A DNA stretch of 64,000 nucleotides from the NCBI RefSeq assembly GCF_017104715.1, contig NZ_JAAGPI010000031.1, forward strand, positions 1 through 64,000. The letters run 5' to 3'. A model generated the notes under the pieces. The model saw only the letters and a program-made list of their open reading frames with translations. It had not been told where the DNA came from and searched no databases. Source of the DNA: Burkholderia sp. Ac-20365. GTDB taxonomy: Bacteria; Pseudomonadota; Gammaproteobacteria; Burkholderiales; Burkholderiaceae. Each line of letters begins with the position of its first letter. Position 1 is the stretch's first letter. A program made the position numbers and the translations under genes. Shown in pieces: positions 15,752 to 24,408 of this stretch.

Positions 15752-17371
15752 ATGATTCGCAGGGATTTTCTCGTACGCACGTTGAGCGCGGCCGTCGCGT
15801 CGCTGTTCACGCGCAACGTCTTCGCGCAGCATTCGATGCACGACATGAAAGGCATGTCCGGCATGAGCGATATGGACGACATGCCGGGCATGTCGTCGTC
15901 GCATGCGTCTCACGCGCACGCCACGCAGGCATCCACGAAACTCGCGCCGGAAACCGCGCTGCCCGCAGGCGCGCCGCTCGCTGCATTGCGCAAGCTTGCG
16001 AACGAAAGCAGCGAGCCGGGCATCTTCCGCGCGACGCTCGTTGCGCAACCGGTGCGCCGCCAGTTGATGCCGGGCCATTCGACGGCGCTCTGGCTGTATG
16101 GCGACGCCGCGCAGGGGCCGATCGTCGGGCCGCTGATCGACGTGAAGGAAGGTGACACCGTCGAGATCCGCTTCGTCAACCATCTGCCGCAACCGTCGAC
16201 GATTCACTGGCACGGATTGCCCGTTCCGCCCGATCAGGACGGCAATCCCACGAACCCCGTCGCGCCGGGTGCGTCGCACGTGTATCGCTTCACGCTGCCG
16301 CCGGGCAGCGCTGGCACGTACTGGTATCACCCGCATCCGCACATGATGTCGGCGGAACAGGTGTTTCGCGGGCTGGCCGGGCCGATTGTCGTGCGCGCCG
16401 CCGACGATCCGCTCGCCGCGTTCCCCGAGCGTCATCTGTTCTTCTCGGACCTGAAGCTGGCTAGCGACGGGTCCGTCGCGCCGAACGACATGATGGACTG
16501 GATGAACGGCCGGGAAGGCCAGTTCGTGCTGGTGAACGGCGCGCGCCGTCCGCGCATCGATGTCGCGCAGGATGAGCGCTGGCGTCTGTGGAATGGTTGT
16601 AATGCACGCTATCTGAGCGTGTCGTTGGGCGGTAAGACTTTTACGCAGGTCGGCACGGACGGCGGCCTGCTCGACAAGCCGCGCGACGGACTCACGGTGT
16701 TGCTGCTCGCGCCGGGCGAGCGGGCGGAGATTATCGTGCGTGGCGGTGCGCAAGCGTCGACGGCAATTCTCACCGCTGCCGCGTACGACCGCCGCAAGAT
16801 GACGATGACGGAAGGCCAGAGCCTGCCCGCCGATCCCGCCAAACCGCTCGCCGATGTCCATTTCGCGCCGAACGCTACGGCGCGTGCGGTGCCGCCTGCG
16901 TTGCGGCCCAACACGCCGCTGCTCGCAGCAGCGGACTCAGCCGACAAAGCACCGCACAAATCCGTCGTTTTCACGGAGGCGATGGACATGACGGCGATGC
17001 ATCGTCCCGGTGCAATGATGTCGGCGCTGCCGCCCGGCATGCAGTTCATGATCAACGGCGCGAGCTTCGATCCGAAGCGCATTGCACTGACCAGCAAGCG
17101 CGGCGAAGTCGAAGTCTGGTCGATAGAAAACCGCACCGATATGGATCATCCGTTCCATCTGCACGGCACGCAGTTTCAGGTGATCGGACGGGAGCGGGGC
17201 GGCGTCAGTACGCCAGAGCCGTATCTCGCATGGCGGGATACCGTGAACGTGCAGCCGGGCGAGACGGTGCGCATCGCCACGGTGCAGCATGACGCGGGCG
17301 AGCGGATGTTCCATTGCCACATACTGGAACACGAGGATCTCGGCATGATGGCAACCCTCAAGGTTGTCTGA
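15752..17371 (+). CDS. Tat-exported multicopper oxidase, CopA/CueO-like
   Basis: This 539-residue periplasmic oxidase has a twin-arginine start (MIRRDFLVRT) and then a Met/His-rich stretch (HSMHDMKGMSGMSDMDDM) likely to bind copper. The four copper-ligand motifs are all present: HWHG near residue 151, WYHPHPHMM near 192, HPFHLHG near 468 and HCHILEHEDLGMM near 519. Three cupredoxin domains are implied. Such enzymes oxidise Cu(I) or phenolics and give copper tolerance. It follows the Cys/His-rich exported protein, a likely partner. A laccase role cannot be excluded. Confidence 0.92.
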   Translation: MIRRDFLVRTLSAAVASLFTRNVFAQHSMHDMKGMSGMSDMDDMPGMSSSHASHAHATQASTKLAPETALPAGAPLAALRKLANESSEPGIFRATLVAQPVRRQLMPGHSTALWLYGDAAQGPIVGPLIDVKEGDTVEIRFVNHLPQPSTIHWHGLPVPPDQDGNPTNPVAPGASHVYRFTLPPGSAGTYWYHPHPHMMSAEQVFRGLAGPIVVRAADDPLAAFPERHLFFSDLKLASDGSVAPNDMMDWMNGREGQFVLVNGARRPRIDVAQDERWRLWNGCNARYLSVSLGGKTFTQVGTDGGLLDKPRDGLTVLLLAPGERAEIIVRGGAQASTAILTAAAYDRRKMTMTEGQSLPADPAKPLADVHFAPNATARAVPPALRPNTPLLAAADSADKAPHKSVVFTEAMDMTAMHRPGAMMSALPPGMQFMINGASFDPKRIALTSKRGEVEVWSIENRTDMDHPFHLHGTQFQVIGRERGGVSTPEPYLAWRDTVNVQPGETVRIATVQHDAGERMFHCHILEHEDLGMMATLKVV

Positions 17372-17418
17372 TTGTTGCCGTAGTTATCGATAGAGACATC
17401 GCCGACGCCAGAAACGAA

Positions 17419-17443
17419 AAAACCCGGCATGAAGCCGGGTTTT
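17419..17443. terminator. bidirectional terminator between oxidase and cold-shock genes
   Basis: AAAACCCGGC and GCCGGGTTTT form a 10-bp perfect stem with an ATGAA loop. A-rich and T-rich flanks allow it to act for the rightward oxidase transcript and the leftward cold-shock transcript. Confidence 0.85.
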
Positions 17444-17464
17444 CAAGGCTTTGGGCCCAAACGT

Positions 17465-17671
17465 TCAGGCTGCGGACTGAATGTTCGATGCCTGCTTGCC
17501 CTTCGGGCCTTGAACGACCTCGAAGCTAACTTTCTGGCCTTCCTTGAGGGTCTTGAAACCGTTCATCTGGATAGCCGAAAAGTGTGCAAACAGATCCTCA
17601 CCGCCTTCGTCGGGCGTAATGAATCCGAAACCTTTCGCGTCGTTGAACCACTTGACCGTACCAGTTGCCAT
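17465..17671 (-). CDS. cold-shock domain protein
   Basis: This 68-residue single-domain protein has RNP1 (KGFGFI) and RNP2 (DLFAHFSAI), which bind single-stranded RNA or DNA. It works as an RNA chaperone in the CspA family. Size and sequence (MATGTVKWFNDAKGFGFITP) are typical. A long leader of about 130 nt lies between the predicted promoter and the ATG, as is common for genes of this family. Which of the several csp paralogues it is cannot be said from this window. Confidence 0.95.
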   Translation of the reverse strand: MATGTVKWFNDAKGFGFITPDEGGEDLFAHFSAIQMNGFKTLKEGQKVSFEVVQGPKGKQASNIQSAA

Positions 17672-17809
17672 ACCAACTTCCCCTGTAACTCAAAAGCTGC
17701 CACGAGCCCTCGAAAAGCTCAACGACCACGGGATGCAGTCGTCCCTCCTCACAAGCTCACCAACGGCATTTTTTCGTATAGACCGCTTATTGAAAAAAGT
17801 GCCAGCTTG

Positions 17810-17838
17810 ATTGTTGAGTCTCTTTATTCGAGTGTCAA
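17810..17838 (-). promoter_or_regulatory. predicted sigma70 promoter of the cold-shock gene
   Basis: On the minus strand a consensus TTGACA (17838-17833) is followed by exactly 17 nt and AACAAT (17815-17810). Transcription would begin near 17803, giving a leader of about 130 nt before the ATG at 17671. Confidence 0.65.
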
Positions 17839-18212
17839 GAAAATTTTGAGACGCCCATTTCTTCGTTGTAAAGACCCAATTTCCAGGGTTTCTCCCGCTT
17901 TTCTTATGTGCGGTGGCGCAAGCGGCGCGTCTTGAAAAGTCGCATAATCGACTCACATGCAGTTCAACGGTGAAGCGGCCGATGGCGAGGTTGGCGTGTC
18001 ATCAGCTTGCTGGCCCGGGTTGTGCGATACTCGATCCGACTGCAGTCATCAAGCTGCAATGCAGAATTACCGGAGGGCCGCCACCGCACGCGGCCCGGCG
18101 CAGAGCGCACCCGCGAGAGGCTGCTCCACAGGGCCGGAGGGAACCGATGTCCGGCCAGCCGGTCGGGTTTTGACAGGATTGCGGGCCTGTCCGAGTTGTT
18201 TAGAATGGGTGT
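17839..18212. other. 374-bp region between cold-shock promoter and clpS
   Basis: Short frames on both strands have no recognisable product. The clpS promoter must lie here, but I see no good paired -35/-10 at standard spacing. A TTGACA at 18170 and a TAGAAT at 18201 are 25 bp apart, too far to be one promoter. Confidence 0.35.
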
Positions 18213-18527
18213 ATGGCGATTATCCCGGACAAGCAGGACAACACCGTACTGGAGCGGCAGGAACAAAAGCTGAAACCGCCTGCCATGTTCAAGGTGGTGT
18301 TGTTGAATGACGATTTCACGCCGATGGAATTCGTCGTGATGGTCGTGCAGGAATATTTCAATAAGGATCGTGAGACCGCAACGCAGATTATGTTGAAGGT
18401 CCATCGCGAAGGCAGGGGAGTTTGTGGGGTCTACACGCGGGACATCGCGTCGACCAAAGTCGAGCAAGTCGTTACCCACGCGCGGCAGGCAGGGCATCCG
18501 CTGCAGTGCGTGATGGAGGAAGCATGA
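18213..18527 (+). CDS. clpS: ClpS, N-end rule adaptor of ClpAP
   Basis: This 104-residue adaptor delivers N-degron substrates to ClpAP. A flexible N terminus is followed by the ClpS core: MFKVVLLNDDFTPMEFVV (with the NDD-TPMEFV substrate-pocket residues) and MLKVHREGRGVCGVYTRDIA, which includes the H-x-x-G surface used on ClpA. The stop overlaps the clpA start as ATGA, so the two are translationally coupled. Confidence 0.96.
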   Translation: MAIIPDKQDNTVLERQEQKLKPPAMFKVVLLNDDFTPMEFVVMVVQEYFNKDRETATQIMLKVHREGRGVCGVYTRDIASTKVEQVVTHARQAGHPLQCVMEEA

Positions 18528-20824
18528 TTGCCCAGGAACTGGAAGTCAGTCTGCACATGGCGTTCATGGAAGCACGCCAGGCACGGCATGAGTTCATCAC
18601 GGTCGAACATCTTTTGCTGGCGCTGTTGGACAACCCGACTGCGGCGGAAGTGCTACGCGCATGCGCGGCCAACATCGAAGACCTGCGTCAGAACCTGCGC
18701 AACTTCATTCACGACAACACGCCGACCGTTCCGGGCACCGACGACGTCGACACGCAGCCCACGCTGGGTTTCCAGCGTGTGATCCAGCGCGCGATCATGC
18801 ACGTCCAGTCCACCTCGAACGGCAAGAAGGAAGTGACGGGCGCGAACGTGCTCGTGGCGATCTTCGGCGAGAAGGATTCGCACGCGGTCTACTACCTGCA
18901 GCAGCAGGGCGTGACGCGTCTGGACGTCGTCAATTTCATTTCGCACGGCATCGCGAAGACGAACAGCTCGGAAGCTGCGAAGTCGACGGATGCGAACGCG
19001 GAATCGGACGAAGCCGCCGCGCAGAAGGAAACGCCGCTTGCGCAGTTCACGCAGAACCTGAACCAGATGGCCAAGGACGGCCGCATCGATCCGTTGATCG
19101 GACGCGAAGCGGAAGTCGAGCGCGTCGTGCAGGTGCTGTGCCGTCGTCGCAAGAACAATCCGCTACTGGTTGGCGAGGCGGGCGTCGGCAAGACGGCCAT
19201 CGCCGAAGGTCTCGCATGGCGCATCACGCGCGGCGAAGTGCCGGATATCCTGGTCGATGCGCAAGTGTTCTCGCTCGATATGGGCGCGTTGCTCGCGGGC
19301 ACCAAGTATCGCGGTGATTTCGAACAGCGCCTCAAGACGGTTCTGAAGGAACTGAAAGAACGTCCGAACGCGATCCTGTTCATCGACGAAATTCATACGC
19401 TGATCGGCGCGGGCGCCGCATCGGGAGGCACGCTGGACGCATCGAATCTGCTGAAGCCGGCGCTGTCGTCGGGCACGCTCAAGTGCATCGGCGCGACGAC
19501 GTTCACGGAATTCCGCGGCATCTTCGAAAAAGACGCGGCATTGTCGCGTCGTTTCCAGAAGATCGACGTGACTGAGCCGACCGTCGAGCAGACGGTGGCG
19601 ATCCTGCGCGGCCTGAAGTCGCGCTTCGAAGAGCACCACGGCGTGAAGTATTCGTCGGGTGCGCTGTCGGCGGCGGCTGAGCTGTCGGCACGCTTCATCA
19701 CGGATCGTCATCTGCCCGACAAGGCGATCGACGTGATCGACGAAGCGGGCGCGGCGCAACGCATCCTGCCGAAGTCGAAGCAGAAGAAGACCATCGGCAA
19801 GAGCGAGATCGAAGAGATCATCTCGAAGATTGCGCGCGTGCCGGCGCAAAGCGTCTCGCAAGACGACCGCAGCAAGCTGCAAACGCTCGACCGCGATCTG
19901 AAGGCTGTCGTGTTCGGTCAGGATCCGGCAATCGATGCGCTGTCGGCATCGATCAAGATGGCGCGCGCGGGTCTCGGCAAGACGGACAAGCCGATCGGCG
20001 CGTTCCTGTTCTCCGGTCCGACGGGCGTCGGCAAGACGGAAGTGGCGCGACAACTGGCGTTCACGCTGGGCATCGAGCTGATCCGTTTCGACATGTCGGA
20101 ATACATGGAACGTCACGCGGTGAGCCGCTTGATCGGCGCGCCGCCGGGATATGTCGGTTTCGATCAGGGCGGTCTGCTGACGGAAGCCGTGACGAAGAAG
20201 CCGCATTGCGTGCTGCTGCTCGACGAAATCGAGAAGGCGCATCCGGATATCTACAACGTGCTGCTGCAGGTGATGGACCACGGCACGCTGACGGACAACA
20301 ACGGACGCAAGGCGGATTTCCGCAACGTCATCATCATCATGACGACGAATGCGGGCGCCGAGTCGATGCAGAAGTCGACGATCGGTTTCACGACGCGCCG
20401 CGAAACCGGCGACGAAATGGCCGATATCAAGCGCATGTTCACGCCTGAGTTCCGCAACCGTCTGGACGCGACGATCAGCTTCCGCTCGCTCGATGAAGAA
20501 ATCATCATGCGCGTGGTCGACAAGTTCCTGATGCAACTGGAAGATCAGCTGCACGAGAAGAAGGTCGACGCGCTCTTCACGGATGCGCTGCGCAAGCATC
20601 TGGCGAAGCACGGTTTCGATCCGCTGATGGGCGCACGTCCGATGCAGCGTCTGATCCAGGACACGATCCGTCGCGCACTGGCCGACGAACTGCTGTTCGG
20701 CAAGCTGATGAGCGGTGGCCGCGTGACGGTCGACGTCGATGCGGACGACAAGGTCCTGCTGACCTTCGACGAAAACTCGGCGCCGCCGCGCAATCCGAAT
20801 CCGGAAGCGGTGGAAGTCGACTAA
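18524..20824 (+). CDS. clpA: ClpA, ATPase subunit of ClpAP protease
   Basis: This 766-residue AAA+ unfoldase feeds proteins into ClpP. It has an N-terminal Clp-N repeat domain (about 1-140), AAA1 with Walker A GEAGVGKTA near residue 217, AAA2 with GPTGVGKTE, the IGF-type ClpP-docking tripeptide (TIGFTTRRE) and the C-terminal D2-small domain. I use the ATG at 18524, which overlaps clpS by 4 bp; an upstream frame extension lies inside clpS. Length agrees with E. coli ClpA (758). No clpP lies nearby. Confidence 0.96.
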   Translation: MIAQELEVSLHMAFMEARQARHEFITVEHLLLALLDNPTAAEVLRACAANIEDLRQNLRNFIHDNTPTVPGTDDVDTQPTLGFQRVIQRAIMHVQSTSNGKKEVTGANVLVAIFGEKDSHAVYYLQQQGVTRLDVVNFISHGIAKTNSSEAAKSTDANAESDEAAAQKETPLAQFTQNLNQMAKDGRIDPLIGREAEVERVVQVLCRRRKNNPLLVGEAGVGKTAIAEGLAWRITRGEVPDILVDAQVFSLDMGALLAGTKYRGDFEQRLKTVLKELKERPNAILFIDEIHTLIGAGAASGGTLDASNLLKPALSSGTLKCIGATTFTEFRGIFEKDAALSRRFQKIDVTEPTVEQTVAILRGLKSRFEEHHGVKYSSGALSAAAELSARFITDRHLPDKAIDVIDEAGAAQRILPKSKQKKTIGKSEIEEIISKIARVPAQSVSQDDRSKLQTLDRDLKAVVFGQDPAIDALSASIKMARAGLGKTDKPIGAFLFSGPTGVGKTEVARQLAFTLGIELIRFDMSEYMERHAVSRLIGAPPGYVGFDQGGLLTEAVTKKPHCVLLLDEIEKAHPDIYNVLLQVMDHGTLTDNNGRKADFRNVIIIMTTNAGAESMQKSTIGFTTRRETGDEMADIKRMFTPEFRNRLDATISFRSLDEEIIMRVVDKFLMQLEDQLHEKKVDALFTDALRKHLAKHGFDPLMGARPMQRLIQDTIRRALADELLFGKLMSGGRVTVDVDADDKVLLTFDENSAPPRNPNPEAVEVD

Positions 20825-20849
20825 GCGTCGATCGCTCCGAAGCGAACAA

Positions 20850-20888
20850 AAAAACGGCGTGGGTTTCACAACCCACGCCGTTTTTATT
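20850..20888. terminator. bidirectional terminator between clpA and dut
   Basis: A 16-bp stem (ACGGCGTGGGTT with AACCCACGCCGT, extended by A5/T5) around a 4-nt loop lies 25 bp after the clpA stop and 53 bp beyond the convergent dut stop. It has A and T tracts on both sides. Confidence 0.9.
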
Positions 20889-20941
20889 TGCTACGCGCTG
20901 AAAGCTTCAACGAGCTTCAACGCGCGAAGCTGAGCAATGTC

Positions 20942-21388
20942 TCAGTGTTTGCCGGTGCTGCCGAAGCCGCCTTCGCCGCGATCGCTCGTCTCGAACTCAT
21001 CGACGATATTGAACTCGGCCTGCACGACGGGCACGATCACCAGTTGCGCGAGACGCTCCATCGGATTCAGCGTGAACGTGGTCGTACCGCGATTCCACGT
21101 CGAGATCATCAACTGGCCTTGGTAATCCGAGTCGATCAGGCCGACCAGATTGCCCAGCACGATACCGTGCTTGTGACCAAGACCCGAGCGCGGCAGGATC
21201 AGCGCCGCGTAGCCGGGATCGGCCAGATGGATCGCGAGGCCCGTTGGCACGAGCGCGGTCTGGCCGGGTTCGAGCGTCATCGGCGCGTCGAGGCACGCGC
21301 GCAGATCGAGGCCCGCGCTGCCCGTCGTGGCGTAGGCGGGAAGTTGTTCGCGCATGCGCGGGTCGAGAATCTTCAGGTCGAGTTTCAT
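20942..21388 (-). CDS. dut: dUTP diphosphatase
   Basis: This 148-residue trimeric enzyme hydrolyses dUTP to dUMP and PPi, keeping uracil out of DNA. The five dUTPase motifs can be followed: GSAGLDLRA, PRSGLGHKHG, GLIDSDYQGQL, the RLAQLVIVP block and the C-terminal Gly-rich RGEGGFGSTGKH arm. The ATG at 21388 gives the standard length; an upstream ATG adds a non-conserved 32-residue tail. It ends the ribF-to-dut gene run on the minus strand. Confidence 0.96.
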   Translation of the reverse strand: MKLDLKILDPRMREQLPAYATTGSAGLDLRACLDAPMTLEPGQTALVPTGLAIHLADPGYAALILPRSGLGHKHGIVLGNLVGLIDSDYQGQLMISTWNRGTTTFTLNPMERLAQLVIVPVVQAEFNIVDEFETSDRGEGGFGSTGKH

Positions 21389-21452
21389 GCAGTTCGGTGA
21401 GAGGTTGAAGAAGTTGTGGCGTCCACCATCGCGATGGACCGCCGTGATCGAT

Positions 21453-22457
21453 TCATGACTTGCCGAGATCAAACGCTTCGGCAAGCAGCTGATACGAGCG
21501 CAACCGCGCGCGATAACTGCCCGCGACGGTCAGCACGATCAGTTCGTCGGCGTCGAACTGTTCCTGCAACGCGTGCAGCCGTTCCGTGACGGATTCCGGC
21601 GTGCCGATGATGCTACGCGGCTTCTCGCGGTCGATGATCAGTTGCTCGCGTTCGCCATATTCCTGTGCGAGTCCTTGCGCGACGGACGGAACGGGCGCGT
21701 TCAATCCGTAGGCCATTTGTACGCGCCGCAGATCGACGGCTTTTTCAAGCTCGATTGCTTCCTGCTCCGTGTCCGCGCAGATCACGAACACGGCAGCCGC
21801 GAGATACGGCTTCTGTTCGTTGCCAGCCTTGAAGCGCTCGCGATAAGCCTGCGCGACGGCATGCCCGAAATGCGCATTGATGAAGTGCGCGAATGAAAAA
21901 CGGATGCCAAGTTGCGCCGCCAGCATGCCGCCGAAATCGCTGGAACCGAGCACCCACAATTGCGGACGCGTGTCGATCTGCGGCTGCAGCAGCACGCCGT
22001 GCGCAAGATGATCCGAAGGCAGCGTGCCGTTCATCAGCGCGACGAGATCGGCGACCTGCTGCGGGAACAGTTCGCCGCGATTGTAGGCGCCGGCGGCAAC
22101 CGCCTGTGCCGTGCGCATGTCGCCGCCCGGTGCGCGCCCGACGCCCAGATCGACGCGGTTCGGAAACAGCGCCTCGAGCATCAGGAACTGCTCGGCGACC
22201 TTGAACGGGCTGTAGTACGGCAGCATGATGCCGCCCGAGCCGATGCGAATGCGCTTCGTCACACTGCCGAGCCGCGCGAGCATCACTTCCGGGCACGGGT
22301 TCGATACGCCGTAGAGCCCGTGATGTTCGGCGCACCAGTAGCGCGTATAGCCGAGGTCGTCGGCGAGTTGCGCGAGTTCGACCGTCGCGGCGATCGCGTC
22401 GGCCACCATATGCCCGTCGATAACGGGCGTCTGGTCGAGCACGGAGAGCAGGGTCAT
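21453..22457 (-). CDS. LLM-class flavin-dependent oxidoreductase
   Basis: This 334-residue protein belongs to the bacterial luciferase-like monooxygenase family, the YhbW/MsnO8-type group that uses reduced FMN. Visible marks include YTRYWCAEHHGL, GSGGIMLPYYSPFKVAEQF and DLGVGRAPGGD. It lies between coaBC (76 bp upstream) and dut (64 bp downstream), same strand, so co-transcription is likely, although its chemistry has no obvious link to CoA or dUTP metabolism. The substrate is unknown. Confidence 0.9.
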   Translation of the reverse strand: MTLLSVLDQTPVIDGHMVADAIAATVELAQLADDLGYTRYWCAEHHGLYGVSNPCPEVMLARLGSVTKRIRIGSGGIMLPYYSPFKVAEQFLMLEALFPNRVDLGVGRAPGGDMRTAQAVAAGAYNRGELFPQQVADLVALMNGTLPSDHLAHGVLLQPQIDTRPQLWVLGSSDFGGMLAAQLGIRFSFAHFINAHFGHAVAQAYRERFKAGNEQKPYLAAAVFVICADTEQEAIELEKAVDLRRVQMAYGLNAPVPSVAQGLAQEYGEREQLIIDREKPRSIIGTPESVTERLHALQEQFDADELIVLTVAGSYRARLRSYQLLAEAFDLGKS

Positions 22458-22533
22458 GACAGCACCTTGGCGTTAGCTGATGGATTGCGTTGGAGCGTGA
22501 CGATTCGTGATGACGCGACGAGCGCGACCGCGC

Positions 22534-23745
22534 TCAACCGATCACGCTCGCATCCGGCAGGCGCTTCGCGATTTCCGCGATCAAGGCGCGCGCGAGCGTC
22601 TGCTTGTCCGCGCGCGGAAGCCGCGTCGAGCCAGCGGCTTCGAACAGCACGACTTCGTTGTCGTCGAGCCCGAACGTCTGCGGGCCGAGATTGCCGATCA
22701 GGAGCGGCACGTTCTTGCGTTTGCGCTTCTCTTCGCCGTGCACATCGAGATCGCCGCTTTCCGCGGCGAAGCCGACGCAGAACGGCGGATGCGGCAGCTT
22801 CGCCACGGAAGCGAGGATATCCGGATTCTCGACGAACGCGAACGAAGGAATCACGTGATCGGCGGTTTTCTTGATCTTGTGGTCGGCGACGTGATCGACG
22901 CGCCAGTCCGCGACGGCCGCGACGCCGATGAAGATGTCGTAGTCGGGCACGGCGCGCATCACGGCGTCGTGCATCTGCTGCGCGGTCTGCACATCTTCGC
23001 GGTAGACGCCCCAAGGCGTTTCCAGTCCGACAGGGCCGGCCACGAGATGCACGTCAGCGCCTGCCTGCTGCGCGGCGCGCGCGAGCGCGAAACCCATCTT
23101 GCCGCTCGAACGGTTGGTAATGCCGCGCACGGGATCGAGCGGCTCGAAGGTCGGGCCCGCCGTCAGCAGCACGCGGCGGCCGGACAGCAGCTTCGGCGTG
23201 AAGAACGCCGCGATAGCCTCGTAGACGGCTTCGGGTTCGAGCATGCGCCCGTCACCGACTTCACCGCACGCCTGCGCGCCCGAATCCGGCCCGAGCAGTT
23301 CGATGCCGTCTGCACGCAACTGCGCGACATTGCGCTGCGTCGCCGGATTCATCCACATCTGACGGTTCATCGCGGGCACGACGAGCAGCGGGCAATCGCG
23401 CGCGATGCACAGCGTCGACAGCAGGTCGTCGCACAGACCGTGCGCGAGTTTGGCGAGGAAGTCGGTGGAGGCGGGAGCGATCACGATCGCGTCGGCTTCG
23501 CGCGACAGATCGATATGCGGCATGTTGTTGTCGATGCGCGCGTCCCACTGGCTCGTGTAGACAGGGCGGCCGGAGAGCGCCTGCATCGTGACGGGCGTGA
23601 TGAACTGCGTGGCCGCTTCCGTCATCGCGATCTGCACGGTGGCGCCTGCCTTGACCAGCAGACGCGTGAGTTCAGCGATCTTGTAGCAGGCGATCCCGCC
23701 TGTCATGCCGAGGACGATGTGCTTTCCGGCGAGTTCTGTGGCCAA
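22534..23745 (-). CDS. coaBC: CoaBC, phosphopantothenoylcysteine synthetase/decarboxylase
   Basis: This 403-residue bifunctional enzyme performs two steps of coenzyme A synthesis. The N-terminal CoaC half is a flavin-dependent decarboxylase with GMTGGIACYK, active-site His in NMPHIDLSREAD and PAMNRQMW. The C-terminal CoaB half has LLTAGPTFEPLDPVRGITNRSSGKMG (TAGPT and NRSSGKMG visible). I chose a TTG start at 23745 because GGAGG lies 7 nt before it and conserved sequence begins there (MATELAGKHIVLG); no suitable ATG lies close by. Confidence 0.93.
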   Translation of the reverse strand: MATELAGKHIVLGMTGGIACYKIAELTRLLVKAGATVQIAMTEAATQFITPVTMQALSGRPVYTSQWDARIDNNMPHIDLSREADAIVIAPASTDFLAKLAHGLCDDLLSTLCIARDCPLLVVPAMNRQMWMNPATQRNVAQLRADGIELLGPDSGAQACGEVGDGRMLEPEAVYEAIAAFFTPKLLSGRRVLLTAGPTFEPLDPVRGITNRSSGKMGFALARAAQQAGADVHLVAGPVGLETPWGVYREDVQTAQQMHDAVMRAVPDYDIFIGVAAVADWRVDHVADHKIKKTADHVIPSFAFVENPDILASVAKLPHPPFCVGFAAESGDLDVHGEEKRKRKNVPLLIGNLGPQTFGLDDNEVVLFEAAGSTRLPRADKQTLARALIAEIAKRLPDASVIG

Positions 23746-23907
23746 CTGATGCCTCCGACAAGACGTGATGGCCGGCGCATCGGTGAAGCGCGCCGGCTTC
23801 GTACTGCAAGACTGCCTGAGCGCGGGCAGGGCGGCTCGTGGCCGCAATCCCCGCGCGAAATGTGCGGGCCGCGAAGCGCCGCACACCGCTTGTAGTTATA
23901 TCTGCGC

Positions 23908-24408
23908 TCAGCGCGCGCCGCGCACGCGCCGCAGCTCGTCGAAAATGAGCAGCGCCGCGCCGACGGTGATCGCGCTGTCGGCGAGATTGAACGCCGGCCA
24001 GTGCCACGTGCCGACGTGGAAATCGAGGAAGTCGATCACATGGCCGTACAGCAGACGGTCGATCACGTTGCCGATCGCGCCGCCCATGATCAGCGAGAGC
24101 GCAGCGCAGAACAGCTTCTGATTGCCATGTCGCTTGAGCAGATAGCAGATCAGCAGCGCCGCGCCGACGCCCAGCGCGGTGAACGCCCAGCGCTGCCAGC
24201 CGCCCGCCATCGCCAGAAAGCTGAACGCCGCGCCGCGGTTGTACACCAGCACGAGGTTGAAGAACGGCGTGAGGGCATGCGACGAGCCGTACGCGAACAC
24301 CTTCGCGATTGCGATCTTGGTCAACTGGTCGAACAGGATCACGACGACGGCAACGCCCAGCCACGGCGCGAGCGAGCCACCCGCCGGTTTCGACATCGTT
24401 CTGGACAT
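23908..24408 (-). CDS. lspA: lipoprotein signal peptidase
   Basis: This 166-residue inner-membrane aspartyl protease cuts prolipoprotein signal peptides. It has four hydrophobic helices and the two catalytic Asp regions: GGAIGNVIDRLLYGHVIDF and FNLADSAITVG. Its ATG overlaps the ileS stop by one base (TAATG), so it is translated with ileS. The gene pair ileS-lspA is conserved in proteobacteria. Confidence 0.96.
   Translation of the reverse strand: MSRTMSKPAGGSLAPWLGVAVVVILFDQLTKIAIAKVFAYGSSHALTPFFNLVLVYNRGAAFSFLAMAGGWQRWAFTALGVGAALLICYLLKRHGNQKLFCAALSLIMGGAIGNVIDRLLYGHVIDFLDFHVGTWHWPAFNLADSAITVGAALLIFDELRRVRGAR

Noticed and set aside
17690..17956. An 88-codon minus-strand frame upstream of the cold-shock gene
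   Set aside because: It covers the predicted cold-shock promoter and leader, has no recognisable product and no good ribosome-binding site.
18170..18206. TTGACA (18170) with TAGAAT (18201) as a clpS promoter
   Set aside because: The spacer is 25 nt, far outside the 16-19 nt range, and the -10 would be only 7 nt from the ATG.
19163..20869. A 568-codon minus-strand frame opposite clpA
   Set aside because: Same shadow composition, and clpA has all catalytic motifs on the plus strand.
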